Of a DNA stretch of 64,000 nucleotides, positions 1 to 11,330 are shown in pieces (positions within the stretch are counted from its first letter, which is position 1; every line of letters starts with the position of its first letter). The stretch covers positions 80,581 to 144,580 of the forward strand of contig CAJNOP010000527.1 of the NCBI GenBank assembly GCA_905250075.1. The letters are read 5' to 3'. The notes below the pieces were generated by a model. It was not told the DNA's origin, made no database searches, and saw nothing but the letters and a program-made list of their open reading frames with translations. The DNA comes from Rotaria sp. Silwood1. Taxonomy: Eukaryota; Rotifera; Eurotatoria; Philodinida; Philodinidae. The translations under genes and the position numbers were made by a program.

Positions 1-178
1 GACACGTATCGACTTTTAGACGAAATTTGTGTTTAGTGCAACCTCCAGAATAGCGAACATTTATTTCAATCTTTTTAGTCTTGGCATTGTAACTTCCACT
101 TTGAATATATGGCATGTTCTGTGTCAGCACTATTGCAAGGCAACACAGAACAGTAACAGCAGTTAACACTACTTTCAT
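1..178 (-). CDS. N-terminal part of a small secreted protein (runs off the left edge)
   Basis: An open frame starts with ATG at 178 on the minus strand and stays open to the window edge (59 codons). It begins MKVVLTAVTVLCCLAIVLTQ, a typical signal peptide with a basic residue followed by a hydrophobic core. The mature part contains YSGGCTKHKF, a GGC-x-x-H-x-F motif that I have seen in small secreted or lipoprotein-type proteins of unknown function. The 3' part of the gene, including its stop, is missing. I do not assign a function. The signal peptide and the continuous frame make a real gene likely. Confidence 0.6.
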   Translation of the reverse strand, partial: MKVVLTAVTVLCCLAIVLTQNMPYIQSGSYNAKTKKIEINVRYSGGCTKHKFRLKVDTC

Positions 179-3100
179 GCCAAATGCTTCTTGCAACTAA
201 CAAACAATGAATTCAATTGATAGACACTCTAAAATAATAAAACGTCAAATACATGGTGGAGAATGAAGCAATGAAGATTATTGCGCCGATTAGAACAAGA
301 TGAAATCGTGATCGTAATTTATGCATGAAAGAAGAGTGAGATAAATGATTGATTGGTTTATTTAGTTTGATCAACGAAAATATTGTCAAAAGAGATGACG
401 CCAGCTCATGACGGAGGACATACGTACTCTTTTAAAGAACAATTGAGGTATGTTCAAATTTCTATAGAAGTAACATACGGAACGAAGTGAGCCGATTCGG
501 TCATTTTTCGGGCCATGGAATTCTTGAGCAATAACTAAAACTGGTGGAAAAGTAACATCTCGGACTAGTTATCCATAGATCCGCTCGACTAATATTATGT
601 TTTGTTTGCACAAATAGTAGAGAACATCCTTAACTTATCTACGTTAGCTTTAACTATTTCATTCATGTGTCACCTCTAATCTACAGCAACCAATCGGAAT
701 AATCAAGAAAATACTTTATAAAGTTCGATGCTCATTAAGCGCAAACAACAGTAGTGTAGTTTTATTAATTTATTTTACGAAGTTTTCCAAATAATTCAAG
801 TCAAATACCTATACTTGATCTATTTGATATTGATTGATTAGAAAATCTTAATTATTTTTCTTGTTTAAATTCTGACGATGGAATTCTTTTTTTTTTAATA
901 GATTCAATGTTTTTTGTATTGCTGAACTAAGTCATACTAATAAAATTTCTATGGCCAATAAATCTAATTTTCTTGTTGAGTTTAATAAAACATTGTAACT
1001 GATCATATTCTAATTGAATTTTTCTTAAGATAAAGGTGAACATTGAATTATTGCTTTCATGTGTAATAGCCAATATATCGAGCATTTTACTTTAACTTCT
1101 TGTCAATCACTCTACTATGTTGCTGTGTACTGACGAACATAATTTTTTCATTAAATATTTTCTCATCGCTTCTTTAAACCTTAAGAGCCGAATGTTCCTT
1201 TCAAGGGACATTAGTATAATTTCAATAAATTCCACTACAAGAGCTTATATATAAAACCCAACATTTTTCTGAACTGACATGACCTTAGTAATCATACAGA
1301 GATGAAAATATAATTCTCAAATGACTCTTAAACGGAACAATGGATCTTTTACGACTCGTAATATTTTTAGCATCACTTTTCTTTTCTGAAGTTTTTTTTA
1401 ATCATATAAACGACGTGCCGCTTTGGTTCTTTTTTAAATGATATTATTAAACATAGTACTAAAGTATCTGATGAAACTATCTCGTAAATTTTAAACCGTC
1501 TCACTCACGCAGGACACAATCATGAAGAAAATGTTCCTGTTATGAAATATTTTGCCTCAAGAAAAAATCGAAGCAATGGGATTTTGACTTGAAATTTTGC
1601 TCATAAATAACTGATATGCTATTTAGATTACCCTAAAATTTTCAGTAACAACTGTTGTTTACTCTTGGAAATACGGCATGTTGAAGAGAAGTCGAATTTT
1701 GTGAGTTTTTTGCAAAATGTTGCCGATTTCTTTCTGCGTCCAATATTTCAACAACAAAACGTCCGTTTTGCCTAAAACTGTCAGCACAATTTAAGGATCA
1801 TATAAACTGAATAAGGGCAAAAGTTCAGATCGAAATTCCTTTCGTTCAGGTTTTCGGAAGATCCAAGATTTCTGCTAAAGGACATTGTGTCACTCTAGAG
1901 GAAGATCGAAGTGCTTCGTTTTAGCTATAGTATGAGCATACTGAGGATTCATAAGCTCTGTTTTTATGGTTGTCTTCTTTGAGTTGCAAGAAAAACCCCC
2001 TCGGGATTTTAAGGGTTCAAGAATTTTTCAGTGGTACTCAATATTCTTGCTCTCTTATGTGAATTAATTGGTATATCAAATAATGATCGAACTATACTTC
2101 CTATTGACGTAGGCTTATTATATTCTATGATCATTTAACGATGATCAAAAAATCGAATTATAATATATCTATATCATGACTTTGTTGATTCTATTATTCT
2201 TGCTTTTACTCTTCTCTCCTCTGGAGAACTTCTATCCTTCACTTGCACATCCATAAGTCTAGCATACTGTCTGTAATCTTTCATTTAAATTTAATTGATA
2301 GTGTTTCTCCAGAACTTGATGCATGAATATGAACAATGATTTTAAAATATTTCGTATCATCCAAACACATACGACTTACACAATTATTTCTACAGTACCA
2401 TCAGGCTCTTTGAGATTTATTGACATGTCGATGACGAATTAAAGAAAAAAAAACTGACAGATATGTTCAAGACTAAACTTAAACTTGATTTTTAACATGT
2501 ATTGCAATGAGTATCTCATATCGAAAAATGTAGAAAGTTTTTTTTTAGTGTAATGTTATAAAAGATAAGAATTTATATTTCTTTGAAGTATCCGGATATA
2601 ATTATAACAGTACCCAAAGTGTATGAGTTTATCTTGTCTTTGTTTGTTCTAGTCAAACAATACTCTTATCAAAAACAAGAACAGATATTCCGTTTGAGTA
2701 TACATATATATCTATTCATTAAACTTTATAATTAGATTACAAAAAGTTTCGACTTCGATATTCAAGTGAGAAACCAGAATGATTTATTATTTTGTATTAT
2801 TTATTTCATAATGAAATTCACAAAAAAAGCTAAAATGCTCTTCGTTCGATAACATACTACTACTGTTTTTTTTTTCATCAATCAGTGACTAATGTCTTCA
2901 AATGTATACTCTGAATATACCTGTTTAGTCTACAGATCAATACTCAAATTCATTATGACATATGTATGCACATGAATCAACTAGGCGATTATGTGCACAT
3001 TCATCGTGATAAATAATTAAGATAGAATTTATATTTAGAACAATCTAGATATATTTTAAATACTTGCACATTACATATTGCTGAAGCAGAAACTTGTTTT

Positions 3101-4667
3101 GTTTGCACGGTTATTATTAGTATGAATAATGTTCAGTTCAATGAAAGTACGATTATATTTGTCTTATAGAGAAAATCATTTTACATCTTTTAAATATCAC
3201 GCGATACAAAGATCTAAGTAACTTAATGCTAAAAGTGTTTAAGATTAGTAATAATAGTCATATCAAGTGTCTTTCAAATTTAAGAAACATTTTCTTCTTT
3301 GTGATCATTCTGAGTAGTCATATATTCTTTCGTACTATTCCTAGTCAACCAGAAGTAGATTACTAACTACGGAACACTTGTCATTGTATTGTGTTCGAAT
3401 GACAGTCGTAGAATAGTCTCTTATTTATTTATGAAATTACTGTTGGCATGATTGACAATATAGAGTACATTATACCGAACATTATGTCAACGGTTTAGTC
3501 GTGGTTTTTTTTGTTTGCTTTGAGTTACATGAGATCTTATACAAAGTAATTCATCATCATTACTTTTAGAATTATTGATTGTTCAACTCAAAACAACATA
3601 AATCACGTTTACTTATTAACAATGTCTATCTTCAAAATCTATTCTAGCTTATTATAGAATAATTCAGAAAATGATATGTGTTATAAGAAAGAAAATTCAT
3701 GTTTACAAATCTCTTAAGTTTCCTACTTATTTTTGTAATGTGAAGTAGAAAATGAAGAAGAAAAAAAAAAAGAATCACAAGAGAATAGTTGGTGTCGACA
3801 TGCATACTACATTTTTTTCCTCTCGTCATGCCACTTCTAATAATAATCTAGACCATTAGGGAGATAAGAAAAAGAAAGAGAGAGTATCTCATTCTCTGTT
3901 TATGTTGTAAAAGAAAGAAAGAAGAAAGAAGATGACAATGCCAATGTATTATAATGTAAAATTATTCCGTCAGTGTTTATCATAATGATTACATATGATA
4001 TATTTATCTATTTTGTTTTTTTTTGTTAAATGTTCTAGATATTTTTCTAAAGTACAAAATGGGTTAAACAGTAATTACAGATAACGAAAACAAATTGGAC
4101 ATGAATGTTAATATTAATATACATATCACTAAGATCTTCAACAAAAGTAATCAGTTTTTGTCTCAGTGAATTTCTTTGATTTTAAGTCAAATTAGACAAC
4201 GTTGATTATATTACAGTTGACAAGGAAAAAATGTTCTCTTTTCCAAGCACCTAAAGTAAAAGTTGATAATAACATGAAGTATTTTTTTAATATATTATAG
4301 ACGTCATGAAGTCAGATGATTCAAATACTTCAATTAAAGCAAATATATATATATACAATATTATTTCTCATGTGAATTCTTTGCAAATACAAATATTATA
4401 AAATTCTTGTTTCTCTATGATGTTTAATCAAATGAGAATATTATTTTGAGTTATATTTGCTTGTTAAGAACCAGTATAACAACAATAATAAAAATCTTGC
4501 TGTGATTTTTTTTTTATTATTATTTTTCTATTTGTTGAGTATTTCTTATTATTATGAAGCTTGTCTTGCCCTATTTCTTTTCATCTCTTTGATAGTTTTC
4601 TTTTTATATAATTACATTGTCAACTTGTCCTTGTTCCAGATCACTCACACATCATTACAATCTAATT
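179..4667. other. Gene-poor AT-rich stretch
   Basis: About 4.5 kb without a supportable gene. It holds homopolymer tracts and short AT microsatellites. The open frames here are short and low in complexity. The part just before 4668 has a pyrimidine run ending in CAG near 4639, which could be the acceptor of a 5' UTR intron of the desaturase gene. Confidence 0.6.
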
Positions 4668-5891
4668 ATGGCTCCCAATGGTGAAAAAGACCGTCATATT
4701 TGTACATCTACAAATTTAATAGAACCAACAGTTAATATAACTGATCGTTTATATTTATTTATTAATGGACAATGGTATGATCTTACTCAATGGCAACATA
4801 TACATCCAGGTGGTTCAGAAATTCTTCAAAATTTAAATGGTAGAGATGCTACAGATATATTCTATTCTCTTCATAGTAAAGAAGCTCTTAAAAAACTTTC
4901 TTGTTTAAAACCATGTTTATCTCTTCATATTCAATCTATGTTACCAATTATTGAATTAACTAATCTTACATTATCATTTCGACAATTACGAGAAAATTTA
5001 ATCAATAATGGCTATTTTAATCGATCAATATTTTGGGAATTATTTTATCTATTATCAGTTTATATTTTATGTTTATTTGGTACATTTTTTCATTTTTATT
5101 GGAATTATAATCTTCTTTCTATTCTTATTATTGGATTTGGTATGCAACAAGCTGGATGGATTGGACATGATTATGGACATGGACGAGGTATATGGATGCG
5201 ATGGTTTTGTCGAATATTAAGTGGTTCTATCAATGGTTTTAGTCCAACTTGGTGGTCACATAAACATAATACTCATCATATTTATACTAATCATATTGGT
5301 ATTGATACTGATGTAACTAATGATCCAATATTTCATTTATTTTTTCCTTCAAAAAACAAAGATGTATGGTTTCGAGCTTATCAACATTGGTATTTTATAC
5401 CTGTATATTCATTATTATATTTAAGTTGGCGATGGCAATCATTTCAACATTCACTTAATACATATAAATATTGTGAACTTATTTTAATGTTACCAAATTA
5501 TTTATGGCTTTATATGCTTGGTTGGCAAGTAGCATTAGGTTCAATTCTTGTTAGTGGTTTTCTTGTTTCTTGTATTGTTACAGCAACACATCAAAGTGAA
5601 GAAATGTTAATTGATTCATATTATCCATTTGTTGAAACACAATTTTTAACAACATGTGATGCTTATTGTAATAATTTTTTTATGGAATGGTTATGGGGTG
5701 GAATGCAATATCAACTTGAACATCATTTTTTTCCAACCATGCCAAAATATAATTATGCTAGAATAAGACCTATTCTTCAACGATGGACAAAAGAAAATGG
5801 TATTCAATATCGATGTGAAAGTGTTTGGTCAATTTGGCATCGAAATTATCTTACATTAAAACATTTTGCAGGTCAAATAAAAAAAACTTAG
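4668..5891 (+). CDS. Cytochrome b5-fused front-end fatty acid desaturase
   Basis: A 407-residue membrane enzyme of the endoplasmic reticulum. Enzymes of this family put a double bond between an existing one and the carboxyl end of an acyl chain (delta-5/6/8 type), with electrons supplied by their own cytochrome b5 domain. The b5 domain lies at about residues 25-100, with heme ligands in HPGG (46-49) and in YSLHS (His69). The three histidine boxes are HDYGH (167-171), HKHNTHH (198-204) and QLEHH (349-353). Glutamine opening the third box is the mark of front-end desaturases. Hydrophobic segments lie near 122-160 and 270-305. I chose the ATG at 4668 because upstream codons lack an ATG and the b5 fold starts soon after. 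There are no introns, unlike most genes here. An AATAAA lies near 5985. Substrate position cannot be told; a sphingolipid delta-8 desaturase is the main alternative. Confidence 0.93.
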   Translation: MAPNGEKDRHICTSTNLIEPTVNITDRLYLFINGQWYDLTQWQHIHPGGSEILQNLNGRDATDIFYSLHSKEALKKLSCLKPCLSLHIQSMLPIIELTNLTLSFRQLRENLINNGYFNRSIFWELFYLLSVYILCLFGTFFHFYWNYNLLSILIIGFGMQQAGWIGHDYGHGRGIWMRWFCRILSGSINGFSPTWWSHKHNTHHIYTNHIGIDTDVTNDPIFHLFFPSKNKDVWFRAYQHWYFIPVYSLLYLSWRWQSFQHSLNTYKYCELILMLPNYLWLYMLGWQVALGSILVSGFLVSCIVTATHQSEEMLIDSYYPFVETQFLTTCDAYCNNFFMEWLWGGMQYQLEHHFFPTMPKYNYARIRPILQRWTKENGIQYRCESVWSIWHRNYLTLKHFAGQIKKT

Positions 5892-6451
5892 AATATAGAA
5901 TTGATGAAAAAAGAAAGATGAGCGACATTTTTGTTTCTATACGTCATTTATAGATATAACTCGAGTATTATTTTTAGTCATTCGAATAAAGCAAAGAATA
6001 CACATTCGTTGTTGTTTAATATGGATAACACTAAAACAGGATGAAGAGGTACGGATTTGCTTGAAAAAAATGAGAAGATCCACACCCTATCAGGATCTTG
6101 ATTCTTTTCACCGAATTTACATGATTCTATTATTCATCAGATCAATTAGAAGTACATTTTCATACATTGGATAGTTAAAAATGAAGTGACCATGCTAGTA
6201 CAAAATCAAACATAGAAGCAATTATTCTTTGAAACAACTATTCCACAAATAGTTTTTATGCAGATTGTAAGAATGTTACCTTGGCATTTCTCAAATCAAG
6301 TTTAGCAGATGAGAAAGTTCGAGATATTTGTGGAAAAAATGCTTGCATCATACGATCAACACATTTTAACTGTGTAGCTGATAAATACTAATTCAATTAA
6401 TGACTAAAAAGCGCATCATCAACTGCAAACTCTTAAACTATTGTTCTCTAT
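5892..6451. other. Convergent intergenic spacer
   Basis: A 560-base spacer between the 3' ends of the desaturase (+) and the glycoprotein gene (-). It holds the desaturase poly(A) signal near 5985. I see no gene in it. Confidence 0.6.
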
Positions 6452-6929
6452 TTATTCATAGATTATTATTTCTTTTGGATATAATACATAGTAAACCCGA
6501 TACGTTCTATGAGGAACAATGATGATGTCATGGGAACGAGACAGATATGGCCGATCACAATCCACGTCAGTACACTGCTCTATATGGTACAGTTCAACAA
6601 TGTCCTTTGTCTTGTATATGTAGCCAATTTCATCAGATTGACTAAAAACAGAAGAATAGATCATAATAATAGAAATTAATTATTCAAACATACCAACAGT
6701 AAAACCGATAAATGCAATAAGCCAAGACCAATGCTACGAGAATGCCTACACCACATGGGATTCCAATTGCCAACCCATTAGGTGAAGCTGTTAACAAAAA
6801 CAAATAGAATCAGACTTTGTTATTATAATAGAGAAGGGTAGAAACAAACAGTTTTGTATTGAAATTGAAGAAGTTGTTTGGACAACTGTAGTACAAGCTT
6901 CATCAGGACTAGTGTACTGCGTGATCACT

Positions 6930-7045
6930 AAAATCACGATCACGATCACGATCACGGTCACAATCACGCGTGATCGTGATCACGAACGCTGTTTTTTCGT
7001 GATCGTGATCGTGACCGTGATTGATAAAAAAACTTCATGATCACG
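6930..7045. repeat. Left subterminal GTGATC/GATCAC array of the hAT element
   Basis: Dense, partly palindromic hexamer units in both orientations, with CGCGTGATCGTGATCACG near the middle. In hAT elements, subterminal repeats serve as transposase binding sites, and that is the likely role here. Confidence 0.7.
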
Positions 7046-7557
7046 ATCATAGCATACACATTCAAACTCTTAACCACTTATTTCGAAAATAAATGCTTTA
7101 CATTTAAAACCAGAAGAGGTTCTGACAGTTCATATATGACTTATAACAAAAAAGAAGATCAACAAAACATAAAAAAGTGATTAAATACTATTTATATGAA
7201 AACAAAATCGAAATACACACAGAAAAAATCGCACAATTAAAGAACTTATTCATCTTCTTCACTTGAAAGATTTAGTACATCTTCACTATTATGTCGATGA
7301 TTGATCATAATATCCGGTGTTTTCATTTTTTTATTATCGATTGATTATCTAAGACAATTGATTCATGTTTTCGTTTTGTCTCTTGGTCATTGTCTATTTC
7401 GAAAGATTTAATATCAAGTTTTTTCTTTAAAACATTCATGTTTTTGAAAAAAGACATCAGCTTATTCAACTTTTCAGCACCAAGTTTTGTTGGTTTATTA
7501 GTAATGGTATTTTTGCATGATGCAAACGCATGCTCTATGAAAGTGTTGGAGACTGAA

Positions 7558-7702
7558 TCGTAATCGTGATCGTGATGATCGTGATCGTGATTACTTTTTT
7601 TTCCTCGTGATCGTGTTCGTGATTACTTTTTTTTCCTCGTAATCGTGTTCGTGATCACAAGCTCTTTTTCTTCGTGATCGTGATCGTGATCGTGATCAAA
7701 AA
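7558..7702. repeat. Right subterminal GTGATC array of the hAT element
   Basis: About fifteen GTGATC-like units broken up by T-rich spacers (CTTTTTTTTCCTCGT appears twice). It mirrors the array at the other end. Confidence 0.7.
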
Positions 7703-9016
7703 AAGCAATCACGCAGTACACTATCAGGACATCCACATACACTAGTTTGTGTGACATAGAACTTGAAGCAATATTGAGATGATTGTACATTTTGGCTAGA
7801 CGAAAGAAATATCTATATTAGATGTTTCATTGATTATTAGTTGATTTCTATACCTATTGAAAGCCATTGCACACATAAGTTGATAGCCAAGTTGAGAGAC
7901 GGTTGGTGTCCATGAGAGATCAACATAATAGGCAGTTGTGTTTAGCTGAGTGATGTTTCCTCGTATCATTCCAAGAAAAGCTAGTATGGTAATATCAATA
8001 ATAGTCACATTTGAATTGCAACTGTTTATAGCAATTAGCTGTGATGTGAATATTTGACCAGTTACGACTGCTATACATGACTGTTCAGAAGGTGTTCCAA
8101 TAATTGTAGGTGGATTAGGACATGACGATTCTTGTACTACTTGCACAAGAAATTGAACAGGCACCGAACTAAGAGAAGTTGTGCTTGTTGAATTGATGAA
8201 ATCTTCGACCTACTTATGAAAGAATTTGTTTTTTAGATATATAAAGTATTGCTTATTAACCATCAGTGCTACAGCAAACCAGTTGCCAACAATTTGACCT
8301 ATTATCAGAATGGTACAATTAGGATAGATTATAGTGTTTGATGGTAATGAACCTGGTGGACACACACCACCACATTCATCTACTCCATTGGCTGTGGTAG
8401 ACCATCGACAGCGAATTATGTCTCCGTCATCATCAACTACAGGTACATTAATGACTGTTGTTTGATTGACAGGAATTAGGATGGGAGACATCATTGTAGC
8501 CACTGGAGCATTGTTATATGAGCCATTGTTAGATCTTCGATTGACATTGATGCGTACAGAGATGGACCAAGTGGCACTGCTCGTTGTTGCTAGTGGACGC
8601 CAGGCAAATTGCTGAAAAGCAGCTGAAAAATCGTCATCTTCTTGCAAAGTAACAATGTCTGAACGTTGACTAATAGTGGTCCCGACAGGTGCTGAAATGT
8701 CCATACAGTAAGGTCTAATACTGGGTGCCACATAGCCAGTTGAACTAGCACCACAGTTACTGATACAGTTGAGTACTTGATATGTAAGATACGAATAACC
8801 TCCGATAGGAATCAATTGATTGCTAGTAATCATGGCAGTAGTGCATGTTACTAATGAATATGTCCATGAATAAGTTTGAGTAATAATAATATCTACAGAT
8901 GTTCCTGTAGCTGATGCATTTCTTGGACGCCATGTAATGGTACCACCGAGAAAATGAGATCCGTTTATGGTATCTACGAAATAGATTAATAATACGAGAA
9001 GAACAATAGATCTCAT

Positions 9017-11330
9017 TGTCAGGCATGAAATGTTCTGTTAAAAGCAATAAAGTAATAATCAGAATGGCAAAAAAAAGAGCACTTATATGTATAGTAAAAT
9101 GTTTGTCATGTTAACATTTTCACTTGTACGAAATCAACTAATGGCACGAAACCAACAAACGAATAGCTCTTTTTTGTTTGAATTAATAGAATAAGAAATT
9201 CAAAATGCTTTTATCCATTATTATCGAAAATGATTGCGACCGAAGAAGTGATCACTTCTCATCCAGAACAGTTTTTAGGTGCAGAAAACTCAGATTACAA
9301 CTGATTGTCGGCTGCATACTAGAAAGCTAACCATATTAGAGACGCCTACTTCATTGACTTTGTCATTGCAATTATTATCGAAAAGCAAAATACACAAAAT
9401 GACGTATAGAGTAAACGTTTCAATCAATACGCACTTTTTCGCATGCAGAAAGGCAAAATGGAGTTTACATGAAAGCCTACAGGTAGCACTACATTGCTGC
9501 ATTATTTGACTAATCTCAATAATAAAAAAATGAACCAGATGATTTTTTTTCTATATGCAGCTAGACTACAGAATTTGAAGTGAAGGGTGTGGGTGTGGGT
9601 GTGGGTCTATGTATCTATTATTTACCGAAACTCTCAATTCAGCTCAATCAACCAAACTGTTCAGCATATAGTGTTAAAAGACTTGGTTTTGTCGGCCTAG
9701 CAAAGGTCTAACGATCTTTAGTTTGAGATATAAACATTGAAATCAACAGTTTTTTTAAGCCGGTTTCGGTCAAGGAAACAAGGAAAAGTTTTATATATGC
9801 CAACATATTATAATAAAAACTCAAGGCTACGAAATTCTATTTCATTTTTCAAAATCAATGCTACTGTTTGACAATTATATAAAACTAGTGTCAGTTGATT
9901 ACAGTCCGATATTCAGAAAAGGTCAAGAACTCTCTCTATGTCAAAAGTTCTAGAAGAAGTATACGTAGATTAGGCATATGATGAAATTAATAAGATCATA
10001 AGCTTCACGATAACGAAGAATTTTTAAAAAAATTTTCACAGGCAGCTATCAGATCAATGAGACCATTTTTACAATTATATTCAAGCTGCCATACTAGATA
10101 GTAGGAGCAAAATTGCTTTAATCAAAGAAATACTGTCTCCATACGTCGTAGGAAGCACGCAGACAAATGATTGTTGGTAAACATTGGATCAGCTAGCTTA
10201 CTATGAACACCGTTTGACTAATTAGTTAATTGTTAGTTATTAGTAACTCTCTTCCTAGTTAATGTAAAATATTCTTTGTCTTTTTGGTACCATATCGGCA
10301 ACCAATGTTGCCTTCTACGGACTTTATAGCTGGAAAATAGAGATACGAGAACATGCTCAAACAGCATTTTTTTTTCTTTTCTGTTTTTGTTGGAATTTTG
10401 TTGGTGGTCCAACAAGAAAAAACAAAACATAAAAAGTTTGGATGTGCTCTATTTAATTTTCATTTTACATGAATGAAATGCCAAGCACTTTACGAAAAAA
10501 TAGTAAAGAATATTTTAGAGCAGCTAAGAAGAATCTTTCTGTGTTTTGTATACTCATACTTTCGAAGAAATAGTCGTAGAAAATGAAATCAAGCCAACAT
10601 GAACTAGAATTAAGTTTAATCGATGCAATACTAATCGTTGTTTTTTCAATGACATATCAACACGATTCCTTAGCTAGTGTCTACATTTAGAAAAAGGAAA
10701 AAAAAATATCTCTTACGTTTTTTTCGCAACTCATCTGGAGTACAGGATCTAGATGAAGTACGCCAGATTTCTTTAGTTCACATCTAATAATAAGACAGTG
10801 AGTTTCTAATATTTTCATCCATTTATTCAGCCATTTTCAACAGTTATTGATTTTCAATCTCAAGTTAGTATGACTACTGGCACTGTTCCTTGAAAATATC
10901 AAACAGGTGTCTAGTTCGAGAAATCAAGAATAAAATATAATACAGATCTCTCTATATACCAACTATTTCAAAAATCGTTGTGTTATGCTTAGTCTTCGTT
11001 TTAACAAAATACACTAAAAGAATCTTCCTTTTTGAGTTCATATCGAATTTTCTTACAGTTTTTTTCCATAAGCAATTTGTTCCTGATCAGTGCAGATCAT
11101 CGCAATCGAAATTGAGTTACAACTAGTAATAGAACAATCGGATTTCATAATTAGATGAGTATCGGATGAATCAAGAAAAAACAAACAATCATGATTATAA
11201 TTAGAACAAAAACAAAAATTGTCAATATTTGAAGCCTAAGTGTCTTTTTATTATATGAAACACATAGGAATAAAAAAAAAAGTGTAATGCATGAATAATC
11301 AAATGAATGAATTCAAGATTCGAATCATTT
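9017..11330. other. Intergenic region with a short interstitial telomere repeat
   Basis: About 2.3 kb between the glycoprotein gene and the channel gene. The only clear structure is the TGTGGG tract at 9585-9606. Short open frames on both strands at 9279-9509 overlap each other and look random. Confidence 0.55.
9585..9606 (+). repeat. Interstitial telomere-type repeat, (TGTGGG)n
   Basis: A perfect 22-base run of the unit TGTGGG (3.7 copies), the telomere repeat reported for the bdelloid Adineta vaga. No C-rich partner lies nearby, unlike the other G-rich tracts in the window. Confidence 0.8.

Larger units (their letters stand above)
6910..7722 (-). mobile_element. Non-autonomous hAT-superfamily DNA transposon, 813 bp
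   Basis: The ends are inverted repeats: the left begins TAGTGTACTGCGTGATCAC and the right, read backwards, begins AGTGTACTGCGTGAT. The flanks carry the 8-bp duplication ATCAGGAC (6902-6909 and 7723-7730), which fits the hAT preference nTnnnnAn. Both subterminal regions are full of GTGATC/GATCAC units. The minus-strand interior at about 7400-7560 still codes for a stretch with FIEHAFASCKNTITNKPTK followed by LGAEKLNKLMSFFKNMN. This resembles the C-terminal dimerisation domain of hAT transposases, where the usual pattern is ERxFS, a few residues, K..R..L, then E.L..L.FL. The rest of the transposase is absent, so the copy cannot move by itself. Confidence 0.85.
6452..9016 (-). pseudogene. Type I membrane glycoprotein gene interrupted by a hAT insertion
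   Basis: Five exons: 8261-9016, 7854-8209, 6850-7795, 6694-6787 and 6452-6641. The product starts MRSIVLLVLLIYFVDTINGS, a signal peptide, followed by HFLGGTITWRP. The first exons code for an Asn-glycosylated, Cys-containing ectodomain with VDDDGDIIRCRW and CGGVCPPGS. The fourth exon codes for a transmembrane helix (LAIGIPCGVGILVALVLAYC) and the last for a cytoplasmic tail. Exon 3 is split by an element at 6910-7722 that duplicated ATCAGGAC. Leaving out the element and one copy of the 8-bp repeat, all five exons join in one frame of 506 codons. As it stands, translation meets TGA nine codons into the element, so any product would lose its membrane anchor. I recognise the ectodomain type from other invertebrate uncharacterised proteins but know no function. 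An intact allele or paralogue is likely in a degenerate-tetraploid bdelloid genome. Confidence 0.8.

Noticed and set aside
4457-4684. Hydrophobic frame just upstream of the desaturase
   Set aside because: T-rich low-complexity sequence in another frame overlapping the real start; no homology recognised.
9279-9509. Antiparallel frames of 70-76 codons
   Set aside because: They mirror each other and neither shows a domain, so chance is likelier.
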